A DNA stretch of 64,000 bases, taken from contig NZ_VHIB01000008.1 of NCBI RefSeq assembly GCF_008087345.1, positions 310,001 through 374,000 of the forward strand, read 5' to 3'. This document shows positions 1-11,570 of the stretch, piece by piece; the stretch's first letter is position 1; each line of letters starts with the position of its first letter. Below the pieces are notes generated by a model. The model was not told where the DNA came from, made no database searches, and worked only from the letters and a program-made list of their open reading frames with translations. The position numbers and the translations under genes were made by a program. This DNA is from Nocardioides caldifontis. GTDB lineage: Bacteria; Actinomycetota; Actinomycetes; Propionibacteriales; Nocardioidaceae.

Positions 1-240
1 GTTGCTCGACCGGGCGACGAGCGAGTCGGCGACGACGGTCACCGCGGCGTCGTACTCCTCGAGGGCCTGGTCCGGGTCGACCTCGCCACGCGCGGCGTAC
101 GCACGCACGGCCTCGGTGTCGACGTCGGTCCGGACGACCGCGACCGGACCGAGCCCGACGCCAGGCACGACAGGGGTGCCGGACAGCGGGCCGGAGGGGG
201 TCGACGAGGTGGGGCGTTCGGCGGTGGTGGGACTGCTCAT
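1..240 (-). CDS. ptsI: PTS enzyme I (phosphoenolpyruvate-protein phosphotransferase), N-terminal part
   Basis: Only the first 80 codons lie in the window; the gene runs off the left edge. Enzyme I takes phosphate from phosphoenolpyruvate and passes it to His15 of HPr, feeding the fructose permease encoded opposite. After a Ser/Thr/Pro-rich start of about 20 residues comes GTPVVPGVGLGPVAVV, the usual enzyme I opening strand, then a helical segment rich in acidic residues. The ATG start sits 7 nt after a TTACAT hexamer, so the transcript is probably leaderless. It is divergent from fruR and shares its control region. The catalytic histidine is beyond the edge, so the name rests on the N-terminus plus the fru/HPr neighbourhood. 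Confidence 0.85.
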   Translation of the reverse strand, partial: MSSPTTAERPTSSTPSGPLSGTPVVPGVGLGPVAVVRTDVDTEAVRAYAARGEVDPDQALEEYDAAVTVVADSLVARSSN

Positions 241-247
241 GGCGCGA

Positions 248-295
248 ATGTAACCTGGGTCACCCCTTGACAGTCAACACGTTCGGGCATAGAAC
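248..295. promoter_or_regulatory. divergent ptsI / fruRKA promoter pair sharing a palindrome
   Basis: Plus-strand promoter for fruR: TTGACA at 267-272, a 17-nt spacer, and TAGAAC at 290-295. Minus-strand promoter for ptsI: TTGACT read from 277 to 272, an 18-nt spacer, and TTACAT read from 253 to 248. The two -35 boxes overlap inside the perfect palindrome TTGACAGTCAA (267-277). GTTC at 281-284 and GAAC at 292-295 form a further short inverted repeat over the fruR -10 that could be part of the DeoR-type operator (inferred). Confidence 0.6.
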
Positions 296-343
296 AACAG
301 AAACACAGACGCCGATCCGGCGTCGGCGACCGGGAAGGACCTG

Positions 344-1108
344 ATGTACGCCGAGGAACGTCAGCAGGCCATCGCCGGGCTGGTCGCCCAGACCGGCCGG
401 GTGTCGGTGAGCGAGCTCGCCGAGAGGTTCTCGGTGACCACCGAGACCGTCCGCCGCGACCTCTCCTCGCTCGAGCGTGCCGGACTGGTCCGCCGGGTGC
501 ACGGCGGGGTCGTCCCGGCCAACGCGCTGAGCCTCCTGGAGCTCGCGGTGAGCGACCGCGACCGGAGCAGCGCCGAGCAGAAGGACCGCATCGCGGCCGC
601 CGCGGTCGAGCTGGTGCCCGAGCACGGCTCGGTCGTCCTCGACGCCGGCACCACCACCGCCCGGCTCGCCTCGCGGCTCCCCAGCGACCAGCGGCTCGAC
701 GTCCTCACCCACGCCGTCCCGATCGCCGCCAGGCTCGCCGGCCAGGCCAACCTGACGCTGCGGCTGCTGCCCGGCCGGGTCCGCACCACGACCCAGGCCG
801 CGGTCGGCGCCGAGACCGTCGAGGCGATCGCCCGGCTCCGCACCGACGTCGCCTTCGTCGGCACCAACGGCATCTCGGTCGAGCACGGGCTCTCCACGCC
901 GGACCACAGCGAGGCCGCCGTCAAGCGGGCGATCGTCGGCGGGGCCCGCCGGGTCGTGCTGCTCGCCGACGCCGACAAGATCGGCAAGGAGCACCTGGTG
1001 CGGTTCGCCGACGTCGGTGAGGTGCACGTCCTCGTGACCGACGACCGCGCGACGCGGGACCAGCTCGAGCCGTTCGAGAAGCTCGGGGTCGAGGTGCGGA
1101 TCGCATGA
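344..1108 (+). CDS. fruR: DeoR-family transcriptional regulator of the fructose PTS
   Basis: 254 residues, the normal DeoR-family size. A winged helix-turn-helix occupies roughly residues 5-57 (VSVSELAERFSVTTETVRRD contains the recognition helix), followed by the HGG hinge and a sugar-phosphate-sensing domain with DAGTTTARLA, VFVGTNGI and the DADKIGKEH motif typical of the family. By family knowledge it most likely represses the fru genes until fructose 1-phosphate or a related ester binds. It is the first gene of fruR-fruK-fruA-ptsH and overlaps fruK by 4 nt (ATGA). GGAAGGA about 6 nt before the ATG is a good ribosome site. The fru specificity is inferred from context. Confidence 0.88.
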   Translation: MYAEERQQAIAGLVAQTGRVSVSELAERFSVTTETVRRDLSSLERAGLVRRVHGGVVPANALSLLELAVSDRDRSSAEQKDRIAAAAVELVPEHGSVVLDAGTTTARLASRLPSDQRLDVLTHAVPIAARLAGQANLTLRLLPGRVRTTTQAAVGAETVEAIARLRTDVAFVGTNGISVEHGLSTPDHSEAAVKRAIVGGARRVVLLADADKIGKEHLVRFADVGEVHVLVTDDRATRDQLEPFEKLGVEVRIA

Positions 1109-2112
1109 TCGTCACCCTCACCGCCAACCCGAGCTTCGACCGGACCATCGCGCTGTCGTCGGCGCTCGAGCGCGGCGGCGTGCTCCGCGCGGACTCCGTC
1201 CTCGAGCAGGCCGGCGGCAAGGGGGTCAACATCTCGCGGGTCGCCACGCTCGCCGGCGTCCCGTCGGTCGCCGTCTTCCCCGCCGCCGCCGACTCGCCGT
1301 TCACCGCCGAGCTCGAGAGCCAGGGCATCACCTGCCGGCCGGTCACGCCGACCGGACCGATCCGGGTGAACCTGACGCTCACCGAGCCCGACGGCACCAC
1401 GACCAAGATCAACAGCTCCGGCTCCGACGCCGACGAGCACCTGCTGCAGCGGCTCCGCGACGCGCTCGGCCGGGCGGCGTCCACGGCGAGCTGGGTGGTG
1501 CTCGCCGGGTCGCTGCCGCCGGGGACCCCCGAGGAGTGGTACGCCGAGGTGGCTGCCGCTCTCGCCGACAGCCCCGCCTCGGTGGCGGTGGACACCTCCG
1601 AGCGGCCGCTGCTCGCCCTCGCCGAGCGGCTCCCGACCACCCGGCCGGCCGTCCTCAAGCCCAACGCCGGGGAGCTCTGCATGATCACCGGCGACGATCC
1701 CGCGACCGTCGAGGGCGACCCGCTCGCCGCCGCCACCGCGGCCCGCCGGCTGGTGGCCGACGGCGCGGGTGCCGTGCTGGTGACGCTCGGCGGGGCCGGC
1801 GCGGTCCTGGTCGACCGCGAGTCCGCGTGGCACGCCACCCCGCCGCCGGTCGACGTGGTGAGCACGGTCGGCGCGGGCGACTCGAGCCTGTTCGGCTACG
1901 TGCTCGGGGACCTCCGGGGGCTCGACCCGGCGGACCGGCTGCGGCTCGCCGTCGCCTACGGCACCGCGGCCGCCGGCCTACCCGGCACCACCATGCCGTC
2001 GCCCCGGCAGACCCGTCCCGACGCCGTGGCGGTCACCCCTCTCCCGCTCGAGCCCCTGCCCACCCCCGACCCGGGCCGCGCCGCGGCCGACGTCGCCACC
2101 CCGACTGCCTGA
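1105..2112 (+). CDS. fruK: 1-phosphofructokinase
   Basis: Phosphorylates the fructose 1-phosphate made by FruA to fructose 1,6-bisphosphate with ATP, linking uptake to glycolysis. The 335-residue protein is a PfkB-family ribokinase fold: GGKGVNISRVATLAG at about 37-51 binds the sugar phosphate and GAGDS at 256-260 carries the catalytic base Asp259. Opening MIVTLTANPSFDRT is typical of 1-phosphofructokinase and LacC-like enzymes. The last 25 residues or so are a Pro/Ala-rich tail beyond the usual fold. It starts inside the fruR stop codon (ATGA), so the two are translationally coupled, and fruA follows after 7 nt. Confidence 0.95.
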   Translation: MIVTLTANPSFDRTIALSSALERGGVLRADSVLEQAGGKGVNISRVATLAGVPSVAVFPAAADSPFTAELESQGITCRPVTPTGPIRVNLTLTEPDGTTTKINSSGSDADEHLLQRLRDALGRAASTASWVVLAGSLPPGTPEEWYAEVAAALADSPASVAVDTSERPLLALAERLPTTRPAVLKPNAGELCMITGDDPATVEGDPLAAATAARRLVADGAGAVLVTLGGAGAVLVDRESAWHATPPPVDVVSTVGAGDSSLFGYVLGDLRGLDPADRLRLAVAYGTAAAGLPGTTMPSPRQTRPDAVAVTPLPLEPLPTPDPGRAAADVATPTA

Positions 2113-2119
2113 GGACCCC

Positions 2120-4219
2120 ATGAACGCACCCATGATCGAGGCTGCCCTCGTGCGGCTCGACGCCGACCTCGGCGCCGACAAGGAGGCGGTGATCCGTTCC
2201 CTGGCCGGCATCGTGGCCGAGGCCGGACGCACCACCGACGCCGACGGCCTCGCCGCCGACGCTCTCGCCCGTGAGGCGACCTCCGCCACCGGGCTCCCCG
2301 GCGGCATCGCGATCCCGCACTGCCGCACCGAGCACGTCGCCGACCCCACGCTGGTCTTCACCCGGCTCTCCCCCTCGCGCGACTTCGGCGCCAAGGACGG
2401 GCCGGCCGACCTGGCCTTCCTCATCGCCGCGCCCGCCGGCGGCGATGCCACCCACCTGCAGCTGCTCACCAAGCTCGCGCGGGCCCTGGTGAAGAAGGAG
2501 TTCACCGACGCGCTGCGGGCGGCGACCACCGCGGACGAGGTGGTCCGGCTCGTCGGAGAGGTCGTCGACCCGGAGGGCGCAGTGTCACCGGCCCCGGCCC
2601 CGGCCCCGGCCCCGGCCCCGGCTCCGGCTCCGGCTGAGGCAGCGGAGCCCGCGGACGCCACGCCCGCACGGACCCGCCGGCTCGTCGCCGTCACGGCCTG
2701 CCCCACCGGCATCGCGCACACCTACATGGCCGCCGAGGCCCTCGAGGCCGCCGCCCAGCGCGCCGGCGTCGAGATCGCCGTCGAGACCCAGGGCTCCGCC
2801 GGCTCCACCCCGCTCCCCTCCTCGACCATCGCGGAGGCCGACGCGGTCATCTTCGCCACCGACGTCGGCGTGAAGGATCGCACCCGCTTCGCCGGCAAGC
2901 CCGTCGTGGCCTCCGGCGTCAAGCGCGCCATCGACGACTCCGACGCGATGGTGCGCGAGGCGCTCGCGCACGCCGACGCCCCCGACGCCCCGCGGGTCGA
3001 GGGGACCGCCGCGGCCGACGAGCCGCGCGGGAGCACGGGCACGGAGCCGTGGGGCGTGCGGATCCGCCGGATCCTGATGACCGGCGTCTCGTACATGATC
3101 CCGTTCGTCGCCGCCGGCGGTCTGCTCATCGCCCTGGGCTTCCTGTTCGGCGGCTACGAGATCACCGGCCCCGCCGGCGACATCGTCGCGGGCAACACCT
3201 TCCTCGACCTGCCGAGCGTGAGCGAGAACGGGCTCGACCACGCGCTGTTCGGCTCGTCCTTCTTCGCCTACCTGGGCGCGCTCTGCTTCGCGCTGGGGTC
3301 CACCGCGTTCAAGTTCCTGGTGCCCGCGCTCGCCGGCTACATCGCCTACGCGATCGCCGACCGTCCCGGCATCGCCCCGGGGTTCGTCATGGGCGCGCTC
3401 GCGGTCGACCTCGGCGGGTTCGGCACCCCGCAGACCGGCTTCCTCGGCGGCATCATCGGCGGCGTCCTCGCCGGGGTGATCGCGGCGTGGATCGGCGGGT
3501 GGCGGATCCCGGCCTGGATGCGCGGGCTGATGCCGGTGCTGGTCATCCCGCTGCTCACCACGCTGGTGGCCGGCTTCGTCATGGTCGTCGTCCTCGGCAA
3601 GCCGCTGGGCAACCTGATGGACGCCCTCAACGACGGGCTCACCAGCATGTCCGAGGGCGGCGCCGGCGTCGTGCTCGGCGTCGTGCTCGGCCTGATGATG
3701 GCCTTCGACATGGGCGGCCCGCTGAACAAGACCGCGTACCTGTTCGCCACCACCGGGCTCGCCGCCGCGGCCGAGGCCACCGGCGACGCACCGCAGCTGA
3801 AGGTGATGGCCGCGGTCATGCTCGCGGGGATGGTGCCGCCGCTGGCGCTCGCGCTGGCGACCGTCGTACGGCCGCGGTTGTTCACGCCGGTGGAGCGCGA
3901 GAACGGCAAGGCCGCCTGGCTGCTCGGCGCCTCGTTCATCACCGAGGGCGCGATCCCGTTCGCGGCCGCCGACCCGGTCCGCGTGATCCCGTCGATCATG
4001 GCCGGCAGCGCGGTGACCGGAGCCCTGTCGATGGCGTTCGACGTGACGCTGCGCGCCCCGCACGGCGGCATCTTCGTGCCGTTCGCCGTCGGCGGGATCG
4101 GGTGGTTCTTCGTCGCGCTCGTCGCCGGCGTGCTCGTCTCCGCCGCCTGCGTGCTCGCCCTCAAGCAGCTCTCCGGCGACGCCGCGGAGGTCGAGCGGCT
4201 CGCCGGCTCCACCGCCTGA
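2120..4219 (+). CDS. fruA: PTS fructose transporter, fused EIIA-EIIB-EIIC
   Basis: Imports fructose and phosphorylates it at C1. Domain order in 699 residues: EIIA (about 1-150) with active-site His67 in IAIPHCRTEH; an Ala-Pro linker (about 157-172); EIIB (about 185-285) with phospho-accepting Cys194 in TACPTGIAHTYMA; and a membrane EIIC domain (about 310-690) with roughly ten hydrophobic segments and the conserved MRGLMPVLVIPLL region. Domain content matches the fused FruA type of Gram-positive bacteria. The linker is encoded by a pure hexanucleotide repeat, so its length could vary between strains. It sits in the operon between fruK and ptsH and needs HPr and enzyme I from the same locus. 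Confidence 0.95.
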   Translation: MNAPMIEAALVRLDADLGADKEAVIRSLAGIVAEAGRTTDADGLAADALAREATSATGLPGGIAIPHCRTEHVADPTLVFTRLSPSRDFGAKDGPADLAFLIAAPAGGDATHLQLLTKLARALVKKEFTDALRAATTADEVVRLVGEVVDPEGAVSPAPAPAPAPAPAPAPAEAAEPADATPARTRRLVAVTACPTGIAHTYMAAEALEAAAQRAGVEIAVETQGSAGSTPLPSSTIAEADAVIFATDVGVKDRTRFAGKPVVASGVKRAIDDSDAMVREALAHADAPDAPRVEGTAAADEPRGSTGTEPWGVRIRRILMTGVSYMIPFVAAGGLLIALGFLFGGYEITGPAGDIVAGNTFLDLPSVSENGLDHALFGSSFFAYLGALCFALGSTAFKFLVPALAGYIAYAIADRPGIAPGFVMGALAVDLGGFGTPQTGFLGGIIGGVLAGVIAAWIGGWRIPAWMRGLMPVLVIPLLTTLVAGFVMVVVLGKPLGNLMDALNDGLTSMSEGGAGVVLGVVLGLMMAFDMGGPLNKTAYLFATTGLAAAAEATGDAPQLKVMAAVMLAGMVPPLALALATVVRPRLFTPVERENGKAAWLLGASFITEGAIPFAAADPVRVIPSIMAGSAVTGALSMAFDVTLRAPHGGIFVPFAVGGIGWFFVALVAGVLVSAACVLALKQLSGDAAEVERLAGSTA
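2588..2635 (+). repeat. eight-copy CCGGCC/CCGGCT hexanucleotide repeat in fruA
   Basis: Five copies of CCGGCC followed by three of CCGGCT, all in frame, encode the Ala-Pro linker between the EIIA and EIIB domains of FruA. Gain or loss of units keeps the frame and only changes linker length. Confidence 0.9.
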
Positions 4220-4257
4220 CCCCGTCCCTGCCCGACCCACCACCACAGGAGATCCAG

Positions 4258-4515
4258 ATGCCCACCCAGACCGTGAACGTCGGTTCCGCCGTCGGGCTCC
4301 ACGCCCGTCCCGCCGCCCTCATCGCCGAGGCGGCCTCCGAGCTCGACGCCGAGGTGACCCTCGCCGTCCCCGGTGGCGAGCCTGTCGACGCCAGCTCGGC
4401 GCTGCTGATCATGACCCTCGGCGCCGGCAAGGGCGACCCGGTCGAGGTCAGCAGCGACGACGAGGCGGCGCTCGCCAAGATCGCCGACATGGTGCAGCAG
4501 GACCTCGACGCCTGA
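4258..4515 (+). CDS. ptsH: HPr phosphocarrier protein
   Basis: Small cytoplasmic phosphocarrier that moves phosphate from enzyme I to the EIIA domain of FruA. The 85 residues match the family exactly: phospho-accepting His15 in AVGLHARPAA, and Ser46 in the VDASSALLIMTLGA segment, the position used by HPr kinase in Firmicutes (no such kinase is seen here). The start ATG has CAGGAG about 7 nt upstream. It is the last gene of the fru operon, 38 nt after fruA, and ends 7 nt from the convergent membrane-protein gene, leaving no room for a long terminator. Confidence 0.96.
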   Translation: MPTQTVNVGSAVGLHARPAALIAEAASELDAEVTLAVPGGEPVDASSALLIMTLGAGKGDPVEVSSDDEAALAKIADMVQQDLDA

Positions 4516-4522
4516 CCCGGTC

Positions 4523-5656
4523 CTAGCGGCCGTCGGTGCGCCACTCCGGCGGCGGGGGCACGTCGCCCGGAGCCTCGCGGGGCACCGCCGGGAAGGGCAT
4601 GGTCGGCGTGGCGTCGACGGTCCCGTCACGGGGCGCCTCCGGCGGCGCCGCGGCACGCGCCCGCTCCGCCCGTACGGCGGTGTAGGCGGCGCGCACGCCG
4701 GCGGCTCGTTCGAGCTCCCGCAGGAACCCCACGTAGAACTGGCCGCGGTAGGCGTCGTCGGTGATCAGCGACACCGTGAAGTAGAGCCCGGAGAACGCCC
4801 CCAGGAACACCGACACCTGGATCAGCTCGGGCGTCACCGTCGGCAGCCACGAGAGCGCGTCGACGTCCTCCGCGGTCCACGCCTGCTGCACGTCGTGGGT
4901 CATGGTGAGCGCGCCGAACAGCACGAAGAAGACGAAGACCGTCGCCGCCAGCAGCAGCACCTGCACCGCCTGCGAGATCAGCAGCGCGGCCAGGAGGTTG
5001 GCCCGCTCGAACCGGCGCGGCACCACGTCGGCGCTGAGCGCCCCGGGGTGCTCGGCGGCGAGCCGGCGCGCCTCGTGCTCGATCGGCGTGCCGGTCGAGA
5101 CCTCGAGGACCCGTGCGTCGTCGAGCTCGTCGTCGACCCGGTCGACCTCCTCGGGCAGCCGGGTCAGGAAGAACCCCAGCCCGATCGCGGTGAAGAGCAG
5201 CACGGTCAGCCACAGCACGCCACCGTCGAGGTGCGCGGCGACCTGCCACACCTCGGCGTTGATGAACAGGAACGTGACGAAGATCAGCAGCAGCGGCAGG
5301 GCGCGGCTGACCATCGGCAGCAGCCGGCGCAGCTGCCCCAGGGTGCGCCCCACCGCCCAGGTGACGATCGGCCGCGCCCGGAGCGCGGTCACCCCGTAGC
5401 CCAGGACGAAGAGGATCCCGACCGTCAGCCACAGGGCCGGACCGAGCGCGACGCTCTCCGCGGCCCACGCGAGCAGCACGCCGAGCACGACGGCGGCGAG
5501 CCCCCAGCCCGCGGCGTGCGGCAGGAGGCGGCGCGGCTCGAGGGCACGGCGGGCCGCCGCCCGCTCGGACGGCACGAAGTAGGGAAGCCCGTGGCGGACG
5601 AACCACACCTCGGTGGCGTGCAGGGGGTCGTCGGCCGGGCCGGCGACATGGCTCAC
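4523..5656 (-). CDS. hypothetical polytopic membrane protein
   Basis: I do not recognise a named family. The 377-residue protein has hydrophobic segments near residues 47-67, 75-93, 115-135, 145-165, 220-250 and 275-300, with a charged acidic stretch (EEVDRVDDELDDARVLE) between the fourth and fifth. The last 60 residues are Pro/Ala/Glu-rich and probably disordered in the cytoplasm. The N-terminus contains HATEVWFVRHGLPYFVP, a soluble lead before the first membrane span. The start is GTG, overlapping the ribF stop by 3 nt (GTGA), so it is likely co-expressed with ribF. No catalytic motif is visible. Confidence 0.75.
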   Translation of the reverse strand: MSHVAGPADDPLHATEVWFVRHGLPYFVPSERAAARRALEPRRLLPHAAGWGLAAVVLGVLLAWAAESVALGPALWLTVGILFVLGYGVTALRARPIVTWAVGRTLGQLRRLLPMVSRALPLLLIFVTFLFINAEVWQVAAHLDGGVLWLTVLLFTAIGLGFFLTRLPEEVDRVDDELDDARVLEVSTGTPIEHEARRLAAEHPGALSADVVPRRFERANLLAALLISQAVQVLLLAATVFVFFVLFGALTMTHDVQQAWTAEDVDALSWLPTVTPELIQVSVFLGAFSGLYFTVSLITDDAYRGQFYVGFLRELERAAGVRAAYTAVRAERARAAAPPEAPRDGTVDATPTMPFPAVPREAPGDVPPPPEWRTDGR

Positions 5657-6633
5657 GCGGTGCCCTCTCCTGCGCCCTCTCCTGCGCCCTCTCCCACGCG
5701 GAGGAGCTCCCGGGTGCGCTGCACGTCGTCGGCCATCGCCTCGAGCAGCGCGTCGACGCCGTCGAACCGGACCATCCCGCGCAGCCGCTTCACGAAGACC
5801 ACCTCGACCTCACGGTCGTAGAGCTCGAGGTCGTCGCGGTCCAGCACGTAGGCCTCGACGCGACGCTCCCGCTCCCCCGCGAACGTGGGGTTGGTGCCGA
5901 CGCTCACCGCCGCGGGCAGCGGGGTCCCGTCCCCGTCGGCGACGATGCGGAGCCAGCCGGCGTACACGCCGTCGGCGGGTGCGGCGGTCGACCCGGTGGC
6001 GATGTTCGCCGTGGGGTAGCCGAGCTCGTGGCCGCGGGCGTCGCCGCGTCGCACCGTGCCGCGCACCGTGACCGGACGGCCGAGCGCCTCGGCGGCTCCC
6101 TCGACGTCGCCGCCGGCGAGGCACATCCGGACGTAGGTCGAGGACCAGACCTGCGGTCCGCCGTCGAGCGGGATCCCCTCGGCGGTGAAGCCGTGCTGCT
6201 CGCCGAGCTCCCGCAGCGTGGCGACGTCGCCGGCGGCCCGGCTGCCGAAGCGGAAGTTCGCGCCGACAACGACCCCCGCGACGTGGAGCTTGTCGACCAG
6301 GACGTCGACGACGAAGCGCTCGGGTGACCACTGCGCGATCTCCCGGCTGAACGGCAGCACCAGCACGTCGTCGACGCCGGCGGCGCCGAGCAGCTCGACC
6401 CGCTGCTCGATGCTCGAGAGCATCACCGGTGCGTGCTCGGGGCGCAGGACCGCGATCGGGTGGGGGTCGAAGGTGACCGCGACGACGCTGTCGACGCCGA
6501 GCTGGTCGGCGACCTCACGGGCACGCGCGACCACGTGCCGGTGGCCGAGGTGCACGCCGTCGAAGTTGCCGACCGTGGCCACCGAGCGGCCCAGGTCGGC
6601 AGCCACGTCGTCCAGCGAGCGCCACACCCGCAT
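5653..6633 (-). CDS. ribF: bifunctional riboflavin kinase / FMN adenylyltransferase
   Basis: Makes FMN from riboflavin and then FAD. The N-terminal adenylyltransferase domain shows VGNFDGVHLGHRHVV (residues 21-35, the nucleotidyl-transfer motif) and TFDPHP; the C-terminal kinase domain has GYPTANI and later the GTNPTF motif. The 326-residue length is normal. The start is fixed by GGAGGGG about 5 nt before the ATG; a longer reading frame upstream lacks such a site. The C-terminus carries a short repeated GEGA tail encoded by a 12-nt direct repeat (5661-5694). It follows truB in the same direction after 79 nt and no FMN riboswitch is present. Confidence 0.95.
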   Translation of the reverse strand: MRVWRSLDDVAADLGRSVATVGNFDGVHLGHRHVVARAREVADQLGVDSVVAVTFDPHPIAVLRPEHAPVMLSSIEQRVELLGAAGVDDVLVLPFSREIAQWSPERFVVDVLVDKLHVAGVVVGANFRFGSRAAGDVATLRELGEQHGFTAEGIPLDGGPQVWSSTYVRMCLAGGDVEGAAEALGRPVTVRGTVRRGDARGHELGYPTANIATGSTAAPADGVYAGWLRIVADGDGTPLPAAVSVGTNPTFAGERERRVEAYVLDRDDLELYDREVEVVFVKRLRGMVRFDGVDALLEAMADDVQRTRELLRVGEGAGEGAGEGTA

Positions 6634-6712
6634 CCGGTCCCCTCCTCGGGCTGGTCCGCCGTTCGGTCCGAGGGGAAGCCTGCCACATGGGCTCACCGCG
6701 CTCGGACGGGCG

Positions 6713-7603
6713 TCAGACGAAGACCGCGACCGGTCGCGCCGGCTGGCCCTCGCCGTCCCCGCGGCGGTAGAGCGCCAGGAACGCCCCGTCGGGGCCGAGC
6801 ACCGCCACCGGCCGGCCGTCAACGGGCGCCTCGATCGGCAGCCCCTTCCCGTGGCCGACGGCGGTGGCCGAGGGTGCGTCGACTGTGACCGTGGGGAAGA
6901 ACCGCGCGGCAGCGTCGGCCATCGGCAGCGGCTCCACGGCGCCGGCCTCCTGCAGCCGCGCCAGCGGCGTCGCCTCGTCGAGGCCGATCCCGCCCACGGC
7001 GGTCCGGCGCAGCGCGGTCAGGTGGCCGCCCACACCGAGCGCGGCGCCGAGGTCGCGGGCCAGCGCCCGGACGTAGGTGCCGGTCGTGCAGTGCACCGAC
7101 ACGTCGACGTCGAGGTGGTCGCCGGCGCGACGGACGTCGTGCACCAGCAGCTCGTGCACGGTGACCGACCGGGCCGCGAGCTCGACCTGCTCCCCCGCGC
7201 GGGCACGGGCGTAGGCCCGCCTCCCGCCGACCTTGACCGCCGACACCGACGACGGCACCTGCTGCAGCTCGCCGACGAACCCCGCGGCGCAGCGGCGGAC
7301 CGCCTCCTCCTCGACCCCGTCGACCGGGGTGCTGGAGAGCAGCTCGCCCTCCGCGTCGTCGGTCGTGGTGGCGGCGCCGAGCCGGACGGTGGCGTCGTAC
7401 CTCTTGTCGGCGAGCGCGAGGTGGCCGAGCAGCCGGGTGGCCTTCTCGACGCCGAGCAGCAGCACGCCGGTCGCCATCGGGTCGAGCGTGCCGGCGTGGC
7501 CGACCTTGCGGGTGCGGGCCAGCCGGCGCACGCGCGCGACGACGTCGTGCGAGGTGAGCCCCGCGGGCTTGTCGACGACGACCAGCCCCGAGACGGCGGT
7601 CAC
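6713..7603 (-). CDS. truB: tRNA pseudouridine(55) synthase
   Basis: Converts U55 of the tRNA T-loop to pseudouridine. The 296-residue protein begins [17 protein letters not shown] and carries the catalytic motif [15 protein letters not shown] with nucleophile Asp41; the C-terminal region is the actinobacterial TruB extension. The GTG start overlaps the rbfA stop codon (GTGA), so translation is probably coupled to rbfA. Order infB-rbfA-truB-ribF is the standard actinobacterial arrangement, which supports the call. Confidence 0.96.
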   Translation of the reverse strand: MTAVSGLVVVDKPAGLTSHDVVARVRRLARTRKVGHAGTLDPMATGVLLLGVEKATRLLGHLALADKRYDATVRLGAATTTDDAEGELLSSTPVDGVEEEAVRRCAAGFVGELQQVPSSVSAVKVGGRRAYARARAGEQVELAARSVTVHELLVHDVRRAGDHLDVDVSVHCTTGTYVRALARDLGAALGVGGHLTALRRTAVGGIGLDEATPLARLQEAGAVEPLPMADAAARFFPTVTVDAPSATAVGHGKGLPIEAPVDGRPVAVLGPDGAFLALYRRGDGEGQPARPVAVFV

Positions 7604-8037
7604 TCGTCCTCGTCGTCCTCGACGTGGGGCTTGCGGTAGGGGTCGGCGTCCCCGGCGTACGTCGCCCCGGCGGCCGCGGCCGCCACCTGTGCGTCGGACT
7701 CGCGCACCTTCTCGAGGAGCTCCTCGAGGTGGCGCGCGTTCTCGGGCAGCGCGTCGTGGATGAACTCCAGCGTCGGCACGTGGCGGGTGCCGAGCTGCTT
7801 GCCGACCTCGGACCGGATCAGCCCCTTGGCCGACTCGAGCGCGGCGGCCGAGGCCGCCACCTGCTCCTCCTCACCGAAGACGGTGTAGAAGATGCTGGCG
7901 TGCTGGGTGTCGCCGCTGACCCGCACGTCGGTCACCGTCACGAAGCCGAGCCGCGGGTCCTTGATCCGCCGCTCGAGCATCTCGGCCACGGTCACCTGGA
8001 TGCGGTCCGCGATCTTGCGCACACGCGGGTTCGTCAT
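7600..8037 (-). CDS. rbfA: 30S ribosome-binding factor A
   Basis: Late-stage 30S assembly factor that binds near the 5' helix of 16S rRNA. The 145 residues show the KH-like RbfA core: [39 protein letters not shown] and [15 protein letters not shown] roughly 30-residue acidic tail ending in DDEDE follows. The ATG has GGAAGAGGAA just upstream. It is the gene after infB, separated by a gap that contains a very long G/C homopolymer hairpin. Confidence 0.96.
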   Translation of the reverse strand: MTNPRVRKIADRIQVTVAEMLERRIKDPRLGFVTVTDVRVSGDTQHASIFYTVFGEEEQVAASAAALESAKGLIRSEVGKQLGTRHVPTLEFIHDALPENARHLEELLEKVRESDAQVAAAAAGATYAGDADPYRKPHVEDDEDE

Positions 8038-8072
8038 GTCGTTCCTCTTCCACCGTCAGCACGTGCAGGGGC

Positions 8073-8104
8073 GGGGGGGGGGGGGGGGGCGGGGCCCCCC
8101 CCCC
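8073..8104. repeat. homopolymer inverted repeat between infB and rbfA
   Basis: On the plus strand: 17 consecutive G (8073-8089), one C, four G (8091-8094), then ten C (8095-8104). Read in the direction of transcription this is G10-C4-G-C17, which could fold into an almost pure G-C stem between the infB stop and the rbfA start. Runs of this length are prone to slippage and to sequencing or assembly error. Confidence 0.85.
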
Positions 8105-8113
8105 GACCGGTGG

Positions 8114-11065
<2,952 letters not shown>

Positions 11066-11199
11066 GCTTCTCCTTCTGGTCCGAGCCCCTGATGGATCGG
11101 ACCGTTAGCTGGTGTGCACGCTCATCGGGAAGTACTCATCGAGTGCTCATGAGCTGCTGCTCCATCTTCTGTCGGTCAACGGTTGGTCGGGGCCACGGT

Positions 11200-11472
11200 T
11201 CAGTGCGGCTCCACGGCTGCCCACTCTTGCACATGCTCCTCGAGCCGCTTCGTCCCGAGCCCCTGTGACACCCGGAGGGCGCGTGGGAGGGCGCGGCGAC
11301 GGAGGGCCAGCTCGAGACACTCGGGCGTCGGGTGCAGGTGCGCCCCACGGCCAGGTGCCCGCCGCCTCGGGTCGGGGATCGCCTCCCCGCCTTCGGCAAC
11401 GACTCTCAGCAGGTCGGCCTTGGCCGCTCGGCGCCGGCACCCGACGCAGGTGCGGACAGGCTCGGAAACCAT
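11200..11472 (-). CDS. ylxR: YlxR family RNA-binding protein (DUF448)
   Basis: Small basic protein found between nusA and infB in most Gram-positive bacteria; proposed RNA binding or nucleoid association. The 90 residues contain the family hallmark RTCVGCRRR near the N-terminus, followed by LLRVV, GRGAHLHPTPECLELAL and a basic helix. The ATG at 11470-11472 was chosen because it directly precedes SEPVRTCVGC; a longer in-frame extension upstream lacks a clear ribosome site. Separated from nusA by a 323-nt gap filled with repeats, and from infB by 127 nt. Confidence 0.85.
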   Translation of the reverse strand: MVSEPVRTCVGCRRRAAKADLLRVVAEGGEAIPDPRRRAPGRGAHLHPTPECLELALRRRALPRALRVSQGLGTKRLEEHVQEWAAVEPH

Positions 11473-11570
11473 CGTCAGCACATCTCGTCGAGGTAGGGGT
11501 GGAGCGGCCAACGGCCAGTCTACTCCCGCGGACGCCACCCACCCAATCGACGCCCGCCCCGCCGGATCCC

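Noticed and set aside
2-253. Plus-strand frame at the left edge
   Set aside because: The minus strand encodes a recognisable enzyme I N-terminus with its own promoter; the plus-strand translation is Ser/Thr/Ala low complexity.
5653-6712. FMN riboswitch before ribF
   Set aside because: The upstream gap is only 79 nt and has none of the conserved FMN-aptamer blocks.
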